Shown piece by piece: positions 1-8,565 of a stretch of DNA of 45,519 bases. Source of the DNA: an uncultured Saprospiraceae bacterium (GTDB lineage: Bacteria; Bacteroidota; Bacteroidia; Chitinophagales; Saprospiraceae). Position 1 is the stretch's first letter. Every line of letters starts with the position of its first letter. The notes beneath the pieces were generated by a model, which saw only the letters and a list, made by a program, of their open reading frames with translations, was not told the DNA's origin and ran no database searches. The stretch covers positions 1-45,519 of the forward strand of contig CALFBH010000076.1 in assembly GCA_937951615.1 (NCBI GenBank), given 5' to 3'. The position numbers and the translations under genes are program-made.

Positions 1-159
1 ACCCGCCAACCCGCAACCCGCCAACCCGCAACCCGCCAACCCGCAACCCGCCAACCCGCAACCCGCAACCCGCCAACCCGCAACCCGCAACCCGCAACCC
101 GCAACCCGCCAACCCGCAACCCGCCAACCCGCAACCCGCCAACCCGCCAACCCGCCAAC
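1..159. repeat. Short tandem repeat array, units ACCCGCA and ACCCGCCA
   Basis: The first 159 bases are an irregular alternation of a 7-base unit (ACCCGCA) and an 8-base unit (ACCCGCCA). The array reaches the left window edge, so its full length is unknown. It stops exactly at the stop codon (160-162) of the minus-strand hemolysin III gene and so lies just downstream of that gene. No coding potential or terminator stem is apparent. It resembles the other intergenic short tandem repeats in this window, but it is GC-rich. Confidence 0.95.
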
Positions 160-804
160 TCACCCAACATACCACCAAACAGCCGAAAAATGCAAAGCAG
201 CACCAGTCAATACAAACAAATGCCAGATGGCGTGGTTATAGCGAATCGTTTTGCTCAGGTAGAAAAATACGCCTATGATATAAGCAGCTCCGCCCAATGC
301 CAGTAATTGTACACCGCCAGTAGGAACATGAGTTATAATAGGCTTGATAAACAACAAGGCAGAGGAGCCCATCAGCACATAAATATAAGCATCGACTTTT
401 TGATAGCGTTGTAGATTATTGCGAATTGCAAGCTTGAAAATACAACCAGCAATAGCCAATGTCCAGATAGAAAAGAGGACAGGTAAGCCCCAGTGTTCCC
501 GCAAATTGACCAGTGCAAAAGGCGTATAAGATGCGCCAATCAGCAAATAAATACACAGGTGGTCAACCATGCGAAGCTTGTGTTTCAGTGCAGGCTGAGA
601 AACCCAGTGATAGATGGTCGAACTTAAAAAACAAGCCGCGAGTCCAAGTCCGAAAACGATGACGGCCGGCAAGAAATAAGCATCTTGGTGTGTCCAGCCT
701 TTCTGAATCAAGAGGTATAAGCCAATCAGACTGATAATAAAGCCAAAGCCATGTGTGAGGTAATTTGCGCGTTCTTCTGCTAGGGTATATCTTACTGGTT
801 CCAT
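160..804 (-). CDS. Hemolysin III / PAQR-family integral membrane protein
   Basis: A 214-aa protein with about seven hydrophobic segments and the layout of the hemolysin III (YqfA/PAQR) family. Family hallmarks are visible: SSTIYHW after the second helix, MVDHLCIYLLIGASYTPF in the middle, and HAIWHLFVLTGAALHF near the C-terminus. These carry the Ser, His and Asp residues that bind the active-site metal in PAQR proteins. The start was set at MEPVRYTL (804) rather than the longer in-frame Met at 852, because the 16 extra residues (NLAFEFEF) only translate an AAATTC tandem repeat. Bacterial members are inner-membrane proteins of uncertain function; haemolytic activity should not be assumed from the name. 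The gene stands alone on the minus strand. Confidence 0.9.
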   Translation of the reverse strand: MEPVRYTLAEERANYLTHGFGFIISLIGLYLLIQKGWTHQDAYFLPAVIVFGLGLAACFLSSTIYHWVSQPALKHKLRMVDHLCIYLLIGASYTPFALVNLREHWGLPVLFSIWTLAIAGCIFKLAIRNNLQRYQKVDAYIYVLMGSSALLFIKPIITHVPTGGVQLLALGGAAYIIGVFFYLSKTIRYNHAIWHLFVLTGAALHFSAVWWYVG

Positions 805-819
805 AGGTATGGTGATTAG

Positions 820-848
820 AAATTCAAATTCAAACGCCAAATTCAAAT
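820..848. repeat. AAATTC hexamer short tandem repeat
   Basis: An imperfect AAATTC period-6 repeat just upstream of the hemolysin III start. Equivalent arrays lie at about 25652-25684 and 40305-40338. It is probably non-coding and creates false N-terminal extensions rich in FEFEF. Confidence 0.7.
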
Positions 849-906
849 ACAAAAAACATTGACAATAGATGTGATTTGAAAATAGTATTTGCTTGAATAA
901 TGGGTA

Positions 907-942
907 ATAAAAACGCCCATTCCTCTTTGTGAGGAACGGGCG
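907..942 (-). terminator. Intrinsic terminator of the bacilliredoxin gene
   Basis: A 12-bp stem (914-925 with 931-942, one G-U pair on the minus-strand RNA) is followed in the minus direction by GTTTTTAT. It begins about 30 bases after the bacilliredoxin stop codon. Confidence 0.85.
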
Positions 943-974
943 GGTATCTTGATATATTCAAATCTGAATACTTC

Positions 975-1388
975 TTAACAATGCTGATTGAAAGCTGATT
1001 TTAAGTTTTCAGCAATTACATCTGCTGTGCGTCCTTCAATGTGGTGACGCTCTAAGAAATGCACCAATTTGCCATCTTTGAACAAAGCTATGGATGGAGA
1101 AGATGCTGGATAAGGCAGCATGTAGCGGCGTGCAGTATTGACCGCTTCTTTGTCGACACCGGCAAAAACAGTGGTCAATTTTTGAGGCACTTTTTCGTTT
1201 TGTATAGCCATTTTTGCACCTGGGCGGGCATTGGCAGCCGCGCAGCCACAAACGGAATTGATGACAACAAGTACAGTGCCTTCTTTTTGATCTAATACTT
1301 CTGCGACGGCTTCCTGCGTAGAGAGGGCTTCAAAGCCGTGGTCAGTCAGTTCGCCCTGCATAGGGAGTGTAAGTTCTACTGGATACAT
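975..1388 (-). CDS. Bacilliredoxin, BrxA/BrxB family (YphP/YqiW-like)
   Basis: A 137-aa thioredoxin-fold protein that aligns well from memory with Bacillus YphP: MYPVELTLPM, then EGTVLVVINSVCGCAAANARPG, then SSPSIALFKDGKLVHFLERHHIEG, ending in SAFNQHC. The CGC motif (Cys47-Gly48-Cys49) is the family's redox-active site. Bacilliredoxins remove bacillithiol from protein cysteines; whether this organism makes bacillithiol cannot be judged here. The start was chosen at MYPVEL (1388), which matches family N-termini, rather than the Met 12 codons upstream. No Shine-Dalgarno sequence is visible, as is usual in Bacteroidota. The gene is monocistronic, with its own terminator at 907-942. Confidence 0.93.
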   Translation of the reverse strand: MYPVELTLPMQGELTDHGFEALSTQEAVAEVLDQKEGTVLVVINSVCGCAAANARPGAKMAIQNEKVPQKLTTVFAGVDKEAVNTARRYMLPYPASSPSIALFKDGKLVHFLERHHIEGRTADVIAENLKSAFNQHC

Positions 1389-1476
1389 ATTTTTTTGATT
1401 GAAATGTTTTACAAATTTTGACAAAAATACTGTTTTTTTAGGAGTATTGGTAATTGGGATATTATGTATGATTAGT

Positions 1477-1725
1477 TCAACAAAGAAAGTGATGAATAAG
1501 TTGCCCTAAATTTGAATACGTCACACTTTGCACAACGGCTTCATCTTCCATTTCTGTGTTGTCCAAATTATAGACCGCCTAGTCGAGGGCTGCATCAGCA
1601 AACTTATAGTTTCTGAAACGGATGCGGGTTTTATTATGGCTCAATGGTTCTACAACATTAAGCGATAAGCCCCAAGGATAAAAGTTGAACATCAAATTGG
1701 GAAACACAAAAAAGTAATAACAAAA
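1477..1725 (-). pseudogene. Remnant of a Rieske-type ring-hydroxylating oxygenase alpha subunit (C-terminal part)
   Basis: In one minus-strand frame the translation runs from CYYFFVFPNLMFNFYPWG through LSLNVVEPLSHNKTRIRF, reaches DAALD and a TAG stop (about 1579), and continues in the same frame with AVYNLDNTEMEDEAVVQSV before ending near 1477. These segments match, from memory, the C-terminal catalytic part of Rieske [2Fe-2S] oxygenase alpha subunits (FWLFPNLMLNFYPWGLSLN..., then a DKVEMEDEAVVE-type stretch). The Rieske domain, the rest of the catalytic domain and a start codon are missing. The 5' side ends at a repeated hairpin (1726-1749), which suggests a rearrangement boundary. I infer a decayed gene fragment; homology across the in-frame stop is the main evidence. 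Confidence 0.75.
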
Positions 1726-1749
1726 GGTTTGTGTCGTGAAACGTAAACC
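1726..1749 (-). repeat. Repeated hairpin element, copy 1
   Basis: A 24-base hairpin with loop CGTGAA. It differs at only two bases from the element at 22989-23012, and both lie in a minus-strand AAATGAA...GG context followed by T-rich sequence. In this copy the substitutions break part of the stem. It abuts the Rieske remnant. Confidence 0.7.
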
Positions 1750-1783
1750 TTTCATTTGCCAGCTAAGGAAGGGAAAGGACGCG

Positions 1784-1854
1784 CTATATTTGGTATTAAG
1801 TACCAAAAAAAGAGAGATAATACCAAATATAGACTCATATTTGGTATTATCTCT
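1784..1854 (-). terminator. Intrinsic terminator with an extra alternative arm
   Basis: A perfect 18-bp inverted repeat (1813-1830 with 1837-1854, 6-base loop) is followed on the minus strand by CTCTTTTTTTGG, so it should end transcription of the upstream 583-aa gene about 30 bases after its stop. A third arm at 1784-1798 is a perfect 15-bp complement of 1818-1832, so two mutually exclusive hairpins are possible. Confidence 0.85.
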
Positions 1855-1884
1855 ATTGAAACGTGATTAGAATGATGGGAGGTA

Positions 1885-3636
1885 TTACTTCGGCACCCTA
1901 GAAGAAATACCATTATTATTATCCCACAAAATTTTATCATTTCCATCTACACTTCCACTCATGTCAAAATCAGGTGATAAATAATAATCAAAAACACCAT
2001 TCTCTGATTGCCAGATGATTTTATCTGCTCCTGTAATGTCATAACTCGGTGTATCCATCTGGTCAGCATCGCCTGCATACATTGCCCAATTGCCACTAGT
2101 GAGTTGTTTTTGCCCATATCCAGTACCGTCAGTATAACTGTCTGCAAGCCTAAAATCGTAAGACAGGGTATTATCGGAAATACTTACGCGCTCAGGCGTC
2201 ATGATGCCCATGTGTCCACGATGCTCTATGACAATAAACATAGAAGTCTCTTCCGATGACATAGAAAAATCTGCAGGAATTTCTATTCTGCCATCCTCAT
2301 AAAGTAAGGCGGCTGTTATACCGATTTCTGTACTTTTAGTACTATCCGTTCTGAAGGATACCAGTACCCAGTCCACTACATCTGGATAGTAGTCCGCATC
2401 TGTCCAGTCTATACCTTCTGTTCCTGTATAATTCCAGGGCGGACGATTATACGGTTGTCCAGGGGAAGTTGGAGTGACCAATAGACTTGTTGGAGTTTGT
2501 CCAGGCAATATACCTCGTTCATTGAGTTGGGTGCTCATTAAACCTAAAGTATCATAAGCTCCTTGCAAGAGGACTTTTATATCAAATGAATATCGACCCT
2601 CCAGTGTAGTACAGGTTGCAGGAGCGGTTTTCATGGCTTCCTTGTTACCTACATGATCGGTCGCTAATGTAAAGAAGCAATACTCGCTTCCTCCTTCGCC
2701 GGAAAAAGCGTAGGACATTGTGGTAATACCTGCTTCATGTAAATAATAGGAGCCGCCATCTTTAGAAACATATAATTCAAAATCCCGAATGCCCACTCCG
2801 CCAGGGTCATCTTCCGCTATAAAATTGAGTATGGCAGTCAGCGAATCTGTATTTTCTGCTAATTGCTCAATCATACTAGTCGGCGGAAAGGCATCAATGA
2901 CGTTCGTCCAGGTATTGGTAATTACAGGTGCATTCAAGTCAAACACAATGCCCGCCTGTGCGGAAATCGTATCTCCTGTTTCCACATCATTTGCACTTCT
3001 GATCGTATAATTCATAAAACCTTCTCCAGGTTTTGGTACTGTATCGTTATAGAAATTGATTAAGGTATCATTGACAGGCAGAAAACCAGTAAAAGCATCT
3101 TCAGGAGCCAGTCCTGTCGCAGGATCTATGGATTTAAATATCCAGAAAGCCTGCCGTTCATTGAAATCTACCCCAGCGAGAATGTCCACATATATGCCCA
3201 GTCCGTCAATAACGTCTAATCGTTCGGAATAGACAGAAGTATTGGGCGGCACAGTAAATACGTAATTCCCAAAACCAAAGGAACCCAGCCGGAAGGTAGA
3301 AGGATCTACATGCTCATCCAGTGGCTGATAGACCAGTACAGTCTGCGCCGGCCCCGTCGCAAAATCCGGATCATTTTCAAAGAGAATCTTATAAGGCAAA
3401 GTCTCTGTAGCAGATATCCAGCGTATGGTATCGTAGCCATCTGGTCCAATGATGATATTGGGGTCGTAGCCGTGTATGACGGGAATTTTTATCGGTGGTG
3501 GTGGTGGTTTACATTCTGCTCCCTGGCATGGACAGCCCATTGGTGCAGGACAGTCGTCTTCGTCGCAGTCTTGTGCAAAACCAATAGTCCCCATGAAGCT
3601 AAATAAAACCACACAAATTATCTTTAATATATTCAT
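1885..3636 (-). CDS. Secreted DPN-domain protein with C-terminal dockerin-like repeats
   Basis: A 583-aa protein with a signal peptide (MNILKIICVVLFSFMGTIGFAQ), a short Cys/Pro-rich linker (PPPPP) and a domain of about 200 aa starting at HGYDPNIIIGPDGYDTIRW. That domain matches a module I know from the C-terminal parts of very large extracellular proteins (DPNDxxGPxGF..., LPYxIxFENDP, SERLDV, FWxFxSIDPATG, DTISAQAGIVFD). An Ig-like segment follows. The C-terminus has two Asp-rich loops, YAGDADQ...ITGADKIIW and SPDFDMSGSVDGNDKILW, which look like a dockerin-type calcium-binding pair. No typical T9SS C-terminal signal is seen. It is last in a three-gene run, 52 bases after the RHS gene, and is followed by a strong terminator. 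The biochemical role is unknown. Confidence 0.8.
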   Translation of the reverse strand: MNILKIICVVLFSFMGTIGFAQDCDEDDCPAPMGCPCQGAECKPPPPPIKIPVIHGYDPNIIIGPDGYDTIRWISATETLPYKILFENDPDFATGPAQTVLVYQPLDEHVDPSTFRLGSFGFGNYVFTVPPNTSVYSERLDVIDGLGIYVDILAGVDFNERQAFWIFKSIDPATGLAPEDAFTGFLPVNDTLINFYNDTVPKPGEGFMNYTIRSANDVETGDTISAQAGIVFDLNAPVITNTWTNVIDAFPPTSMIEQLAENTDSLTAILNFIAEDDPGGVGIRDFELYVSKDGGSYYLHEAGITTMSYAFSGEGGSEYCFFTLATDHVGNKEAMKTAPATCTTLEGRYSFDIKVLLQGAYDTLGLMSTQLNERGILPGQTPTSLLVTPTSPGQPYNRPPWNYTGTEGIDWTDADYYPDVVDWVLVSFRTDSTKSTEIGITAALLYEDGRIEIPADFSMSSEETSMFIVIEHRGHMGIMTPERVSISDNTLSYDFRLADSYTDGTGYGQKQLTSGNWAMYAGDADQMDTPSYDITGADKIIWQSENGVFDYYLSPDFDMSGSVDGNDKILWDNNNGISSRVPK

Positions 3637-3688
3637 CTTATTTGTCCTTTTCGTTGATTGAAATTTTATCCATAGTTATTAGGTTTTT

Positions 3689-6600
3689 TTAGAGTCCTGG
3701 TAGCCAGCCTGGGCAAGCATTGCCTTTCGCACTACCGAGGTCTTTGGAATATTCTTCACTTCGCCTAGTGGTAACACCAAGCCATGTAAATTCTATTTGC
3801 ACCCATGCTTTAAACTCTCCACCAATTGAGGTTTCACATTCCCATTTACAACTTTTCCCTACACATTTATAACAAGCTTTTGCTTTAAACTCTACACCAA
3901 TTGAAGCTCCAAAACCACCATTGGCTTTTTTGTGTCCTCTTCGTTCAGACCGGTCTGGGTCGGTTCCTGCTGATACTTCTCCCGACGCCGATACGCTTGC
4001 AGATACACAACCACTTCCACTCACTTCGCCGCAGGCATCTACCTCTTTGCTCGCACTACCAGAAGCCGATCCCCCTATTTTAATACCTGCAAAAATATCA
4101 ACACCAAGAATACTTGCTGCAAAGGTCAGAGCGCGAGTATATGGAAAATAGGTCAATCCATTGATACTATAATTGATAGAGCCGGATATGGTAACATTAA
4201 TAGAATAAGTAGTACCCATTGAGTTGGTTTTCGAACAACACTCGTTACAGGTTTCTCCTTTTACTTTTACACTAATAGCACTTGATAAAGCCGTAGCCGC
4301 CCAATTTTTTGTAAATCCAAAGCTCTTTCTTCCAGTCTTGGGAACATCGCCTCCAAATTCAAAGGAACTACAACCTTTCATCCCGTCAGGATCTATGTAA
4401 TTGATTGGGTTGGAATCGACATATTGATAAAGATTCATTCCATCCCGATAAGAAATCGGGTCGCGCTGCATAAACCGGCCGAGCTGATGATGATAATGTC
4501 GGGAACGAGAATAATACAAGTTTGATTCTTCGTCCAGTTCTTTACTCGTAAAGTAAAATTTGTTTCCTATGACAGAAGCTGTGAGCTCGGTATAACTGCC
4601 ATCATAAATAGTTGGTGTGCCATAAGGTTCATATTCGTACCGTTCGACAATCTGTCCTGTAGAATTGGACATTCCAACAACTGACTGATTGGCATTCAGG
4701 TGATAATAATACGTATCGCTTGTATTAATCATAGCCAGCAGATAATCATTCTTTCCTCCTGCATAAATGTATTCCGTCGTATTCCCATTATTATCAGCTT
4801 CCTGTATCATCTGATTCTGGTAATAATAATAGGTGATCGTCGTGGCATCTACTATTTTTTGATATCTTCTGCCTAATGCGTCATATTTATAAATAACATT
4901 TCCATTGACACTCGTTAGGCGATTATCGGCATCATAAGTATAGGCATTTTGTCCGTCTGAACTCATATTGCCCGAGAGTGTGTACTGTGGGCTGATAGTC
5001 GTACCAGTACTCATAATGGAAGTATAGGCGTTCAGGTTGTTTGAGGCATAGGTTGTACTATTGCTGTTTTGAGTAAGACTAACCCGATTACCCAATGCAT
5101 CATATTGAAAATCAATCTGGTCATCTGGGCTTGGAATATCTCCATTAGTAATCGCTCCTTTTTTATAATTAATCAGGCGATTTACATTATCATACGCATA
5201 AGTTTCTGAGAGGCTTTGCTGGTGTAATGCCCGTGTAGCTGTTCTGTCTCCTATATTATTATATTCATATTCAAAATGAAATGTTGCACCGGGATTCACC
5301 ACTATGCTTTCCATTTGTGCAAGTACGTTATAATTATAGTTGGTCGTTAGCCCATTATTAAAGGCTTTCTGGGTCATCTGATAACCATTATAAGACAAAT
5401 CGGCTACCGTAGTAGTATTTTGTTTAACCCTTATGGCACGTCCGCTGAAATCCATTTCTTCTTCAACGATTCTGCCACTCGGATAGGTAATCGTCTTCTT
5501 TCGATTGGGTACATCATAACTATAAGTTGTTTCTGCCGTACCGTTTACGATTTCTTTAGTCATTCTATTATTCGAATCGTATTCAAATTGTACTGTCGAA
5601 TTCGGATTAGTTGCAGCCGTCAGACGGCTTAGTTCATCATAGGTAAAAATACAAGAAGTACTATTGGCATAGGACTTTTCGATTTGTCGGTCAAGTGCGT
5701 CATAGATATAATTGGTTACCACACCATCTGCTCCTATTCTTCTAATAATATTATCGTTGGCATCGTATTGATACTCTTTTGTAGAGTTATCTGGGTAGGT
5801 AATCAGCGTTTGACGGTTGAGTGCATCGTAGGTATAGGTAGATTTATTGCCTTTTGCATCTGTGATACTTAGCATATTTCCCATTGCATCAAACTCAAAA
5901 GTAGTAACCTCGTCAAGGCTGGTTCTGATTTGAGTTACCAAACCCAATTCGTTATAAGTAAAAGTTGTTGTTTTACCGTTTTTATCTGTTTGCGTCAGCA
6001 GGTTTCCATTCGCATTATAAGTCATGGTTTCTATATTGCCCAGCGCATCTTCTTTCTCTATCAGCTGATTTAATATATTGTACCGAGAAATGGTCACGAC
6101 GCTGTCTGCGTCCATCTCCTCGATCACTTCTCCATTTTCGTCATAAACCAAAGCAATAATCAGCCCGTCGTTATCATATTGACGAATCAGGTGGCGATCC
6201 TTGTCATACTCTTTGAATATGGTATTACCATTAGGCAGTATTTCCTGAATGACATTGCCTGTCGAATCATAAACGTAAGTTGTTACGTCTCCATTAGGCA
6301 TTATTTCTGCTATTTTTTGCTGCTTTGCATCATAAACATGCTCGTGCACAATTCCTGATGCATGGCTTTTGGTCAGTCGGTTGCCTAGAGCGTCATAGGT
6401 ATATTCAGTGACCAGTTGAAGTGGAGATTCTAAGCGGATTCGGCGATTTCTATTGTCATAAAAATACTTATAGACATTGCCATTACCATCAATTTTTTCA
6501 ATCAGGTTATCATTACCATCATAAACCATGGTTTCAAAACTCCCTAGTGCATTGGTTTTTTTGGTGAGTCGATCCAGTGCGTCATATTCATAAAAAGTGG

Positions 6601-8488
6601 TATTTCCTCTAGCGTCTGTTTCTTCTATTTTTCTGCCTAATACATCATATTTATAAGAATAAGTATTGCCCAAAGGGTCAATTTTTTTAGTTAATCTGTT
6701 TTTATAATCATATTCAAAAGTCATTGCATTCCCCATCTTGTCAGATTGAGAAATTCTACTGCCAACTGCGTCATATTCATAATAGACAACATTACCCGCA
6801 GGATCGGTTTCGGTTAGTGGCATGTCCAGATCGTTATAAGTATAAGTCCTAACTCGTCCTTTACCGTCGGATACCTTGACCTCATTGCCTCGTGAATCAT
6901 ATTCTTTAGTCACAACAATACCGCCTGGTGTAGTGGTAGAAATCAGTCTACGCAGTCCATCATATTCATAAAGTGTACTGTTTCCGTTTTCCTCTATATA
7001 TTCAACCACATTTCCAACTCCGTCATAAATAGCAAATCTTTCATAGCCTAGCGGAGTAATTTCTTTCACGATTTGGTTCATTGCATCATATTCATAAAGC
7101 AGTGAGTCTCCGTTTTCGTTGATTTCAGCGAGCAAATTGCCAAGCGCATCATATACATACTCATAAGTTGCATTGTCCGGATGTGTAATCAGCGTTTGAT
7201 TACCATACTGATCATAACTATAATTCGTCGTATTGCCATTTCCATCGGTAAAGGACGTTACCATCCCTTCACTATCGTAAGTATAAGATACGGATATGCC
7301 CAAGGGATAATTAGCAGTTACCATATTCCCCTTTGCATCATAGGCATAAGTAAAAATATTGCCTAGAAAGTCTTTTTCCCAAATCAGCCTGTTGAGTGAC
7401 AGGTCGTGTGAAAATTCTTCTGTATTCCCTTCCGAATCTGTCCGTTTCCTCACATTGCCATTGGCGTCAAAGAGATAGGTGTCTTCCCTACCATTGCCGT
7501 CGGTACGGCTGACGACATTGTCATTATTGTCATAAGCCATGACCTGATTATTGCCACAGCAATTTCCAGTCTGCTCTACATTCCGTCCCCCTTCGTCAAA
7601 ACGATAAGTGGTGATAAAACGCTCTCCACCTACAGTTTCTACGACAAATGTTTTTCTGTTTTTCAAATCATAAGTAAACTGTGTAGTGGTGAGGCAGGTA
7701 TTCACTTTTTTTACCGCAGCATTGCCATTATACTGTATGGTCATCGGCGTGCCGATCTCGTCGGTATAACTGGTCATTTTATTATACTCGTCGTACTCGT
7801 AATTTACCTCATAGCCCAGCGGATTAGTCATTTTTATCATCTGCCCGGCAGCATTATACTCGTAGGTAAAGGTACGCTCCAATGCGGTATTATTTTCGGT
7901 AATGGAAGCCAGTTTGCCATTTTCCCAGCCAAATTCAAGTGTTCTGCCTGCGGCGTCTGTCACTGTATTTAAGAGACTATCTGTGTAAGAAAGCATGACC
8001 GTATTTCCATTCCGTTCTACAATTGAAGTCAGCCTTCCATGCGAGGCATCATCAAAATAATAAACGGTCTGATCTTCCTTCATGGTCAGGCTGAATTTTC
8101 CAGGAGCATACTCTTCAAACTCATCATAGACACCTTGTGGCGGGATATAACCACCAGCATTAGGCGTGTAGTTATGTTCGCTACCTGAACTTCTATGCAC
8201 CACCAAAATACCCAGCGTATCCGGTGTATAATTGTAATTATAAGTAAAGGTCCAGCCTGCTCCGTAACCAAAGTCTTTATAGCGCAGCATCCCGTTATAA
8301 CTAAAGACAGCTTCTAGTGGAAGTCCCTTTCCGGGAATGGATATATCTGTTCGTTCATAATTCAAACTTCCGGTATAACTCCCTACATTAAATCCATAAT
8401 CGAGGCGAATATTCGGTTTCGCCTGAGCATAGAGTATGCCATTTGAAATAAATAATAAACAAATTATAATAGCACTTATATTTTTCAT
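3689..8488 (-). CDS. Secreted RHS/YD-repeat protein with a novel C-terminal tail
   Basis: A 1599-aa protein. The start was placed at MKNISAIIICLLFISNGILYAQ (8488), a clear signal peptide; the longer in-frame start at 8563 translates an AATTACG repeat. Dozens of YD repeats of the type GNxxxYxYDALGR fill the body, and the RHS core (GRFMQRDPISYRDGMNLYQYVDSNPINYIDPDGM) ends near 4382. The 230-aa tail after the core (3689-4381) is Gly/Ser-rich, with cysteine clusters CNECC and CYKCVGKSCKWEC. RHS proteins usually form a shell that encloses a variable C-terminal toxin or effector; I do not recognise this tail as any known toxin. No small immunity-like gene follows; the next gene is a large secreted protein. 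It lies 77 bases downstream of the giant gene and probably shares its transcript. Confidence 0.92.
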   Translation of the reverse strand: MKNISAIIICLLFISNGILYAQAKPNIRLDYGFNVGSYTGSLNYERTDISIPGKGLPLEAVFSYNGMLRYKDFGYGAGWTFTYNYNYTPDTLGILVVHRSSGSEHNYTPNAGGYIPPQGVYDEFEEYAPGKFSLTMKEDQTVYYFDDASHGRLTSIVERNGNTVMLSYTDSLLNTVTDAAGRTLEFGWENGKLASITENNTALERTFTYEYNAAGQMIKMTNPLGYEVNYEYDEYNKMTSYTDEIGTPMTIQYNGNAAVKKVNTCLTTTQFTYDLKNRKTFVVETVGGERFITTYRFDEGGRNVEQTGNCCGNNQVMAYDNNDNVVSRTDGNGREDTYLFDANGNVRKRTDSEGNTEEFSHDLSLNRLIWEKDFLGNIFTYAYDAKGNMVTANYPLGISVSYTYDSEGMVTSFTDGNGNTTNYSYDQYGNQTLITHPDNATYEYVYDALGNLLAEINENGDSLLYEYDAMNQIVKEITPLGYERFAIYDGVGNVVEYIEENGNSTLYEYDGLRRLISTTTPGGIVVTKEYDSRGNEVKVSDGKGRVRTYTYNDLDMPLTETDPAGNVVYYEYDAVGSRISQSDKMGNAMTFEYDYKNRLTKKIDPLGNTYSYKYDVLGRKIEETDARGNTTFYEYDALDRLTKKTNALGSFETMVYDGNDNLIEKIDGNGNVYKYFYDNRNRRIRLESPLQLVTEYTYDALGNRLTKSHASGIVHEHVYDAKQQKIAEIMPNGDVTTYVYDSTGNVIQEILPNGNTIFKEYDKDRHLIRQYDNDGLIIALVYDENGEVIEEMDADSVVTISRYNILNQLIEKEDALGNIETMTYNANGNLLTQTDKNGKTTTFTYNELGLVTQIRTSLDEVTTFEFDAMGNMLSITDAKGNKSTYTYDALNRQTLITYPDNSTKEYQYDANDNIIRRIGADGVVTNYIYDALDRQIEKSYANSTSCIFTYDELSRLTAATNPNSTVQFEYDSNNRMTKEIVNGTAETTYSYDVPNRKKTITYPSGRIVEEEMDFSGRAIRVKQNTTTVADLSYNGYQMTQKAFNNGLTTNYNYNVLAQMESIVVNPGATFHFEYEYNNIGDRTATRALHQQSLSETYAYDNVNRLINYKKGAITNGDIPSPDDQIDFQYDALGNRVSLTQNSNSTTYASNNLNAYTSIMSTGTTISPQYTLSGNMSSDGQNAYTYDADNRLTSVNGNVIYKYDALGRRYQKIVDATTITYYYYQNQMIQEADNNGNTTEYIYAGGKNDYLLAMINTSDTYYYHLNANQSVVGMSNSTGQIVERYEYEPYGTPTIYDGSYTELTASVIGNKFYFTSKELDEESNLYYSRSRHYHHQLGRFMQRDPISYRDGMNLYQYVDSNPINYIDPDGMKGCSSFEFGGDVPKTGRKSFGFTKNWAATALSSAISVKVKGETCNECCSKTNSMGTTYSINVTISGSINYSINGLTYFPYTRALTFAASILGVDIFAGIKIGGSASGSASKEVDACGEVSGSGCVSASVSASGEVSAGTDPDRSERRGHKKANGGFGASIGVEFKAKACYKCVGKSCKWECETSIGGEFKAWVQIEFTWLGVTTRRSEEYSKDLGSAKGNACPGWLPGL

Positions 8489-8539
8489 TTTGAATTGCTT
8501 TATTCTGATAAATGGGTTACTTGATTTGTAATTAAACGG

Positions 8540-8556
8540 ATTCGTAATTCGTAATT
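8540..8556. repeat. AATTACG heptamer short tandem repeat
   Basis: Two and a half copies of ATTCGTA (reverse complement of the AATTACG unit at 31930-31964) lie between the giant gene and the start of the RHS gene. Confidence 0.55.
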
Positions 8557-8565
8557 GAATCATTT

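Noticed and set aside
805-852. N-terminal extension of the hemolysin III protein (starts with NLAFEFEF)
   Set aside because: The extra residues translate an AAATTC repeat also found in clearly non-coding gaps; the family start fits MEPVRYTL.
1579-1806. A 75-codon ORF that could be called a small gene
   Set aside because: The N-terminal part is translated hairpin and terminator sequence, and the rest is the Rieske remnant that continues past its stop codon. It is better described as a pseudogene fragment.
8489-8563. 25-residue N-terminal extension of the RHS protein
   Set aside because: It would hide a clean signal peptide and is partly repeat-derived.
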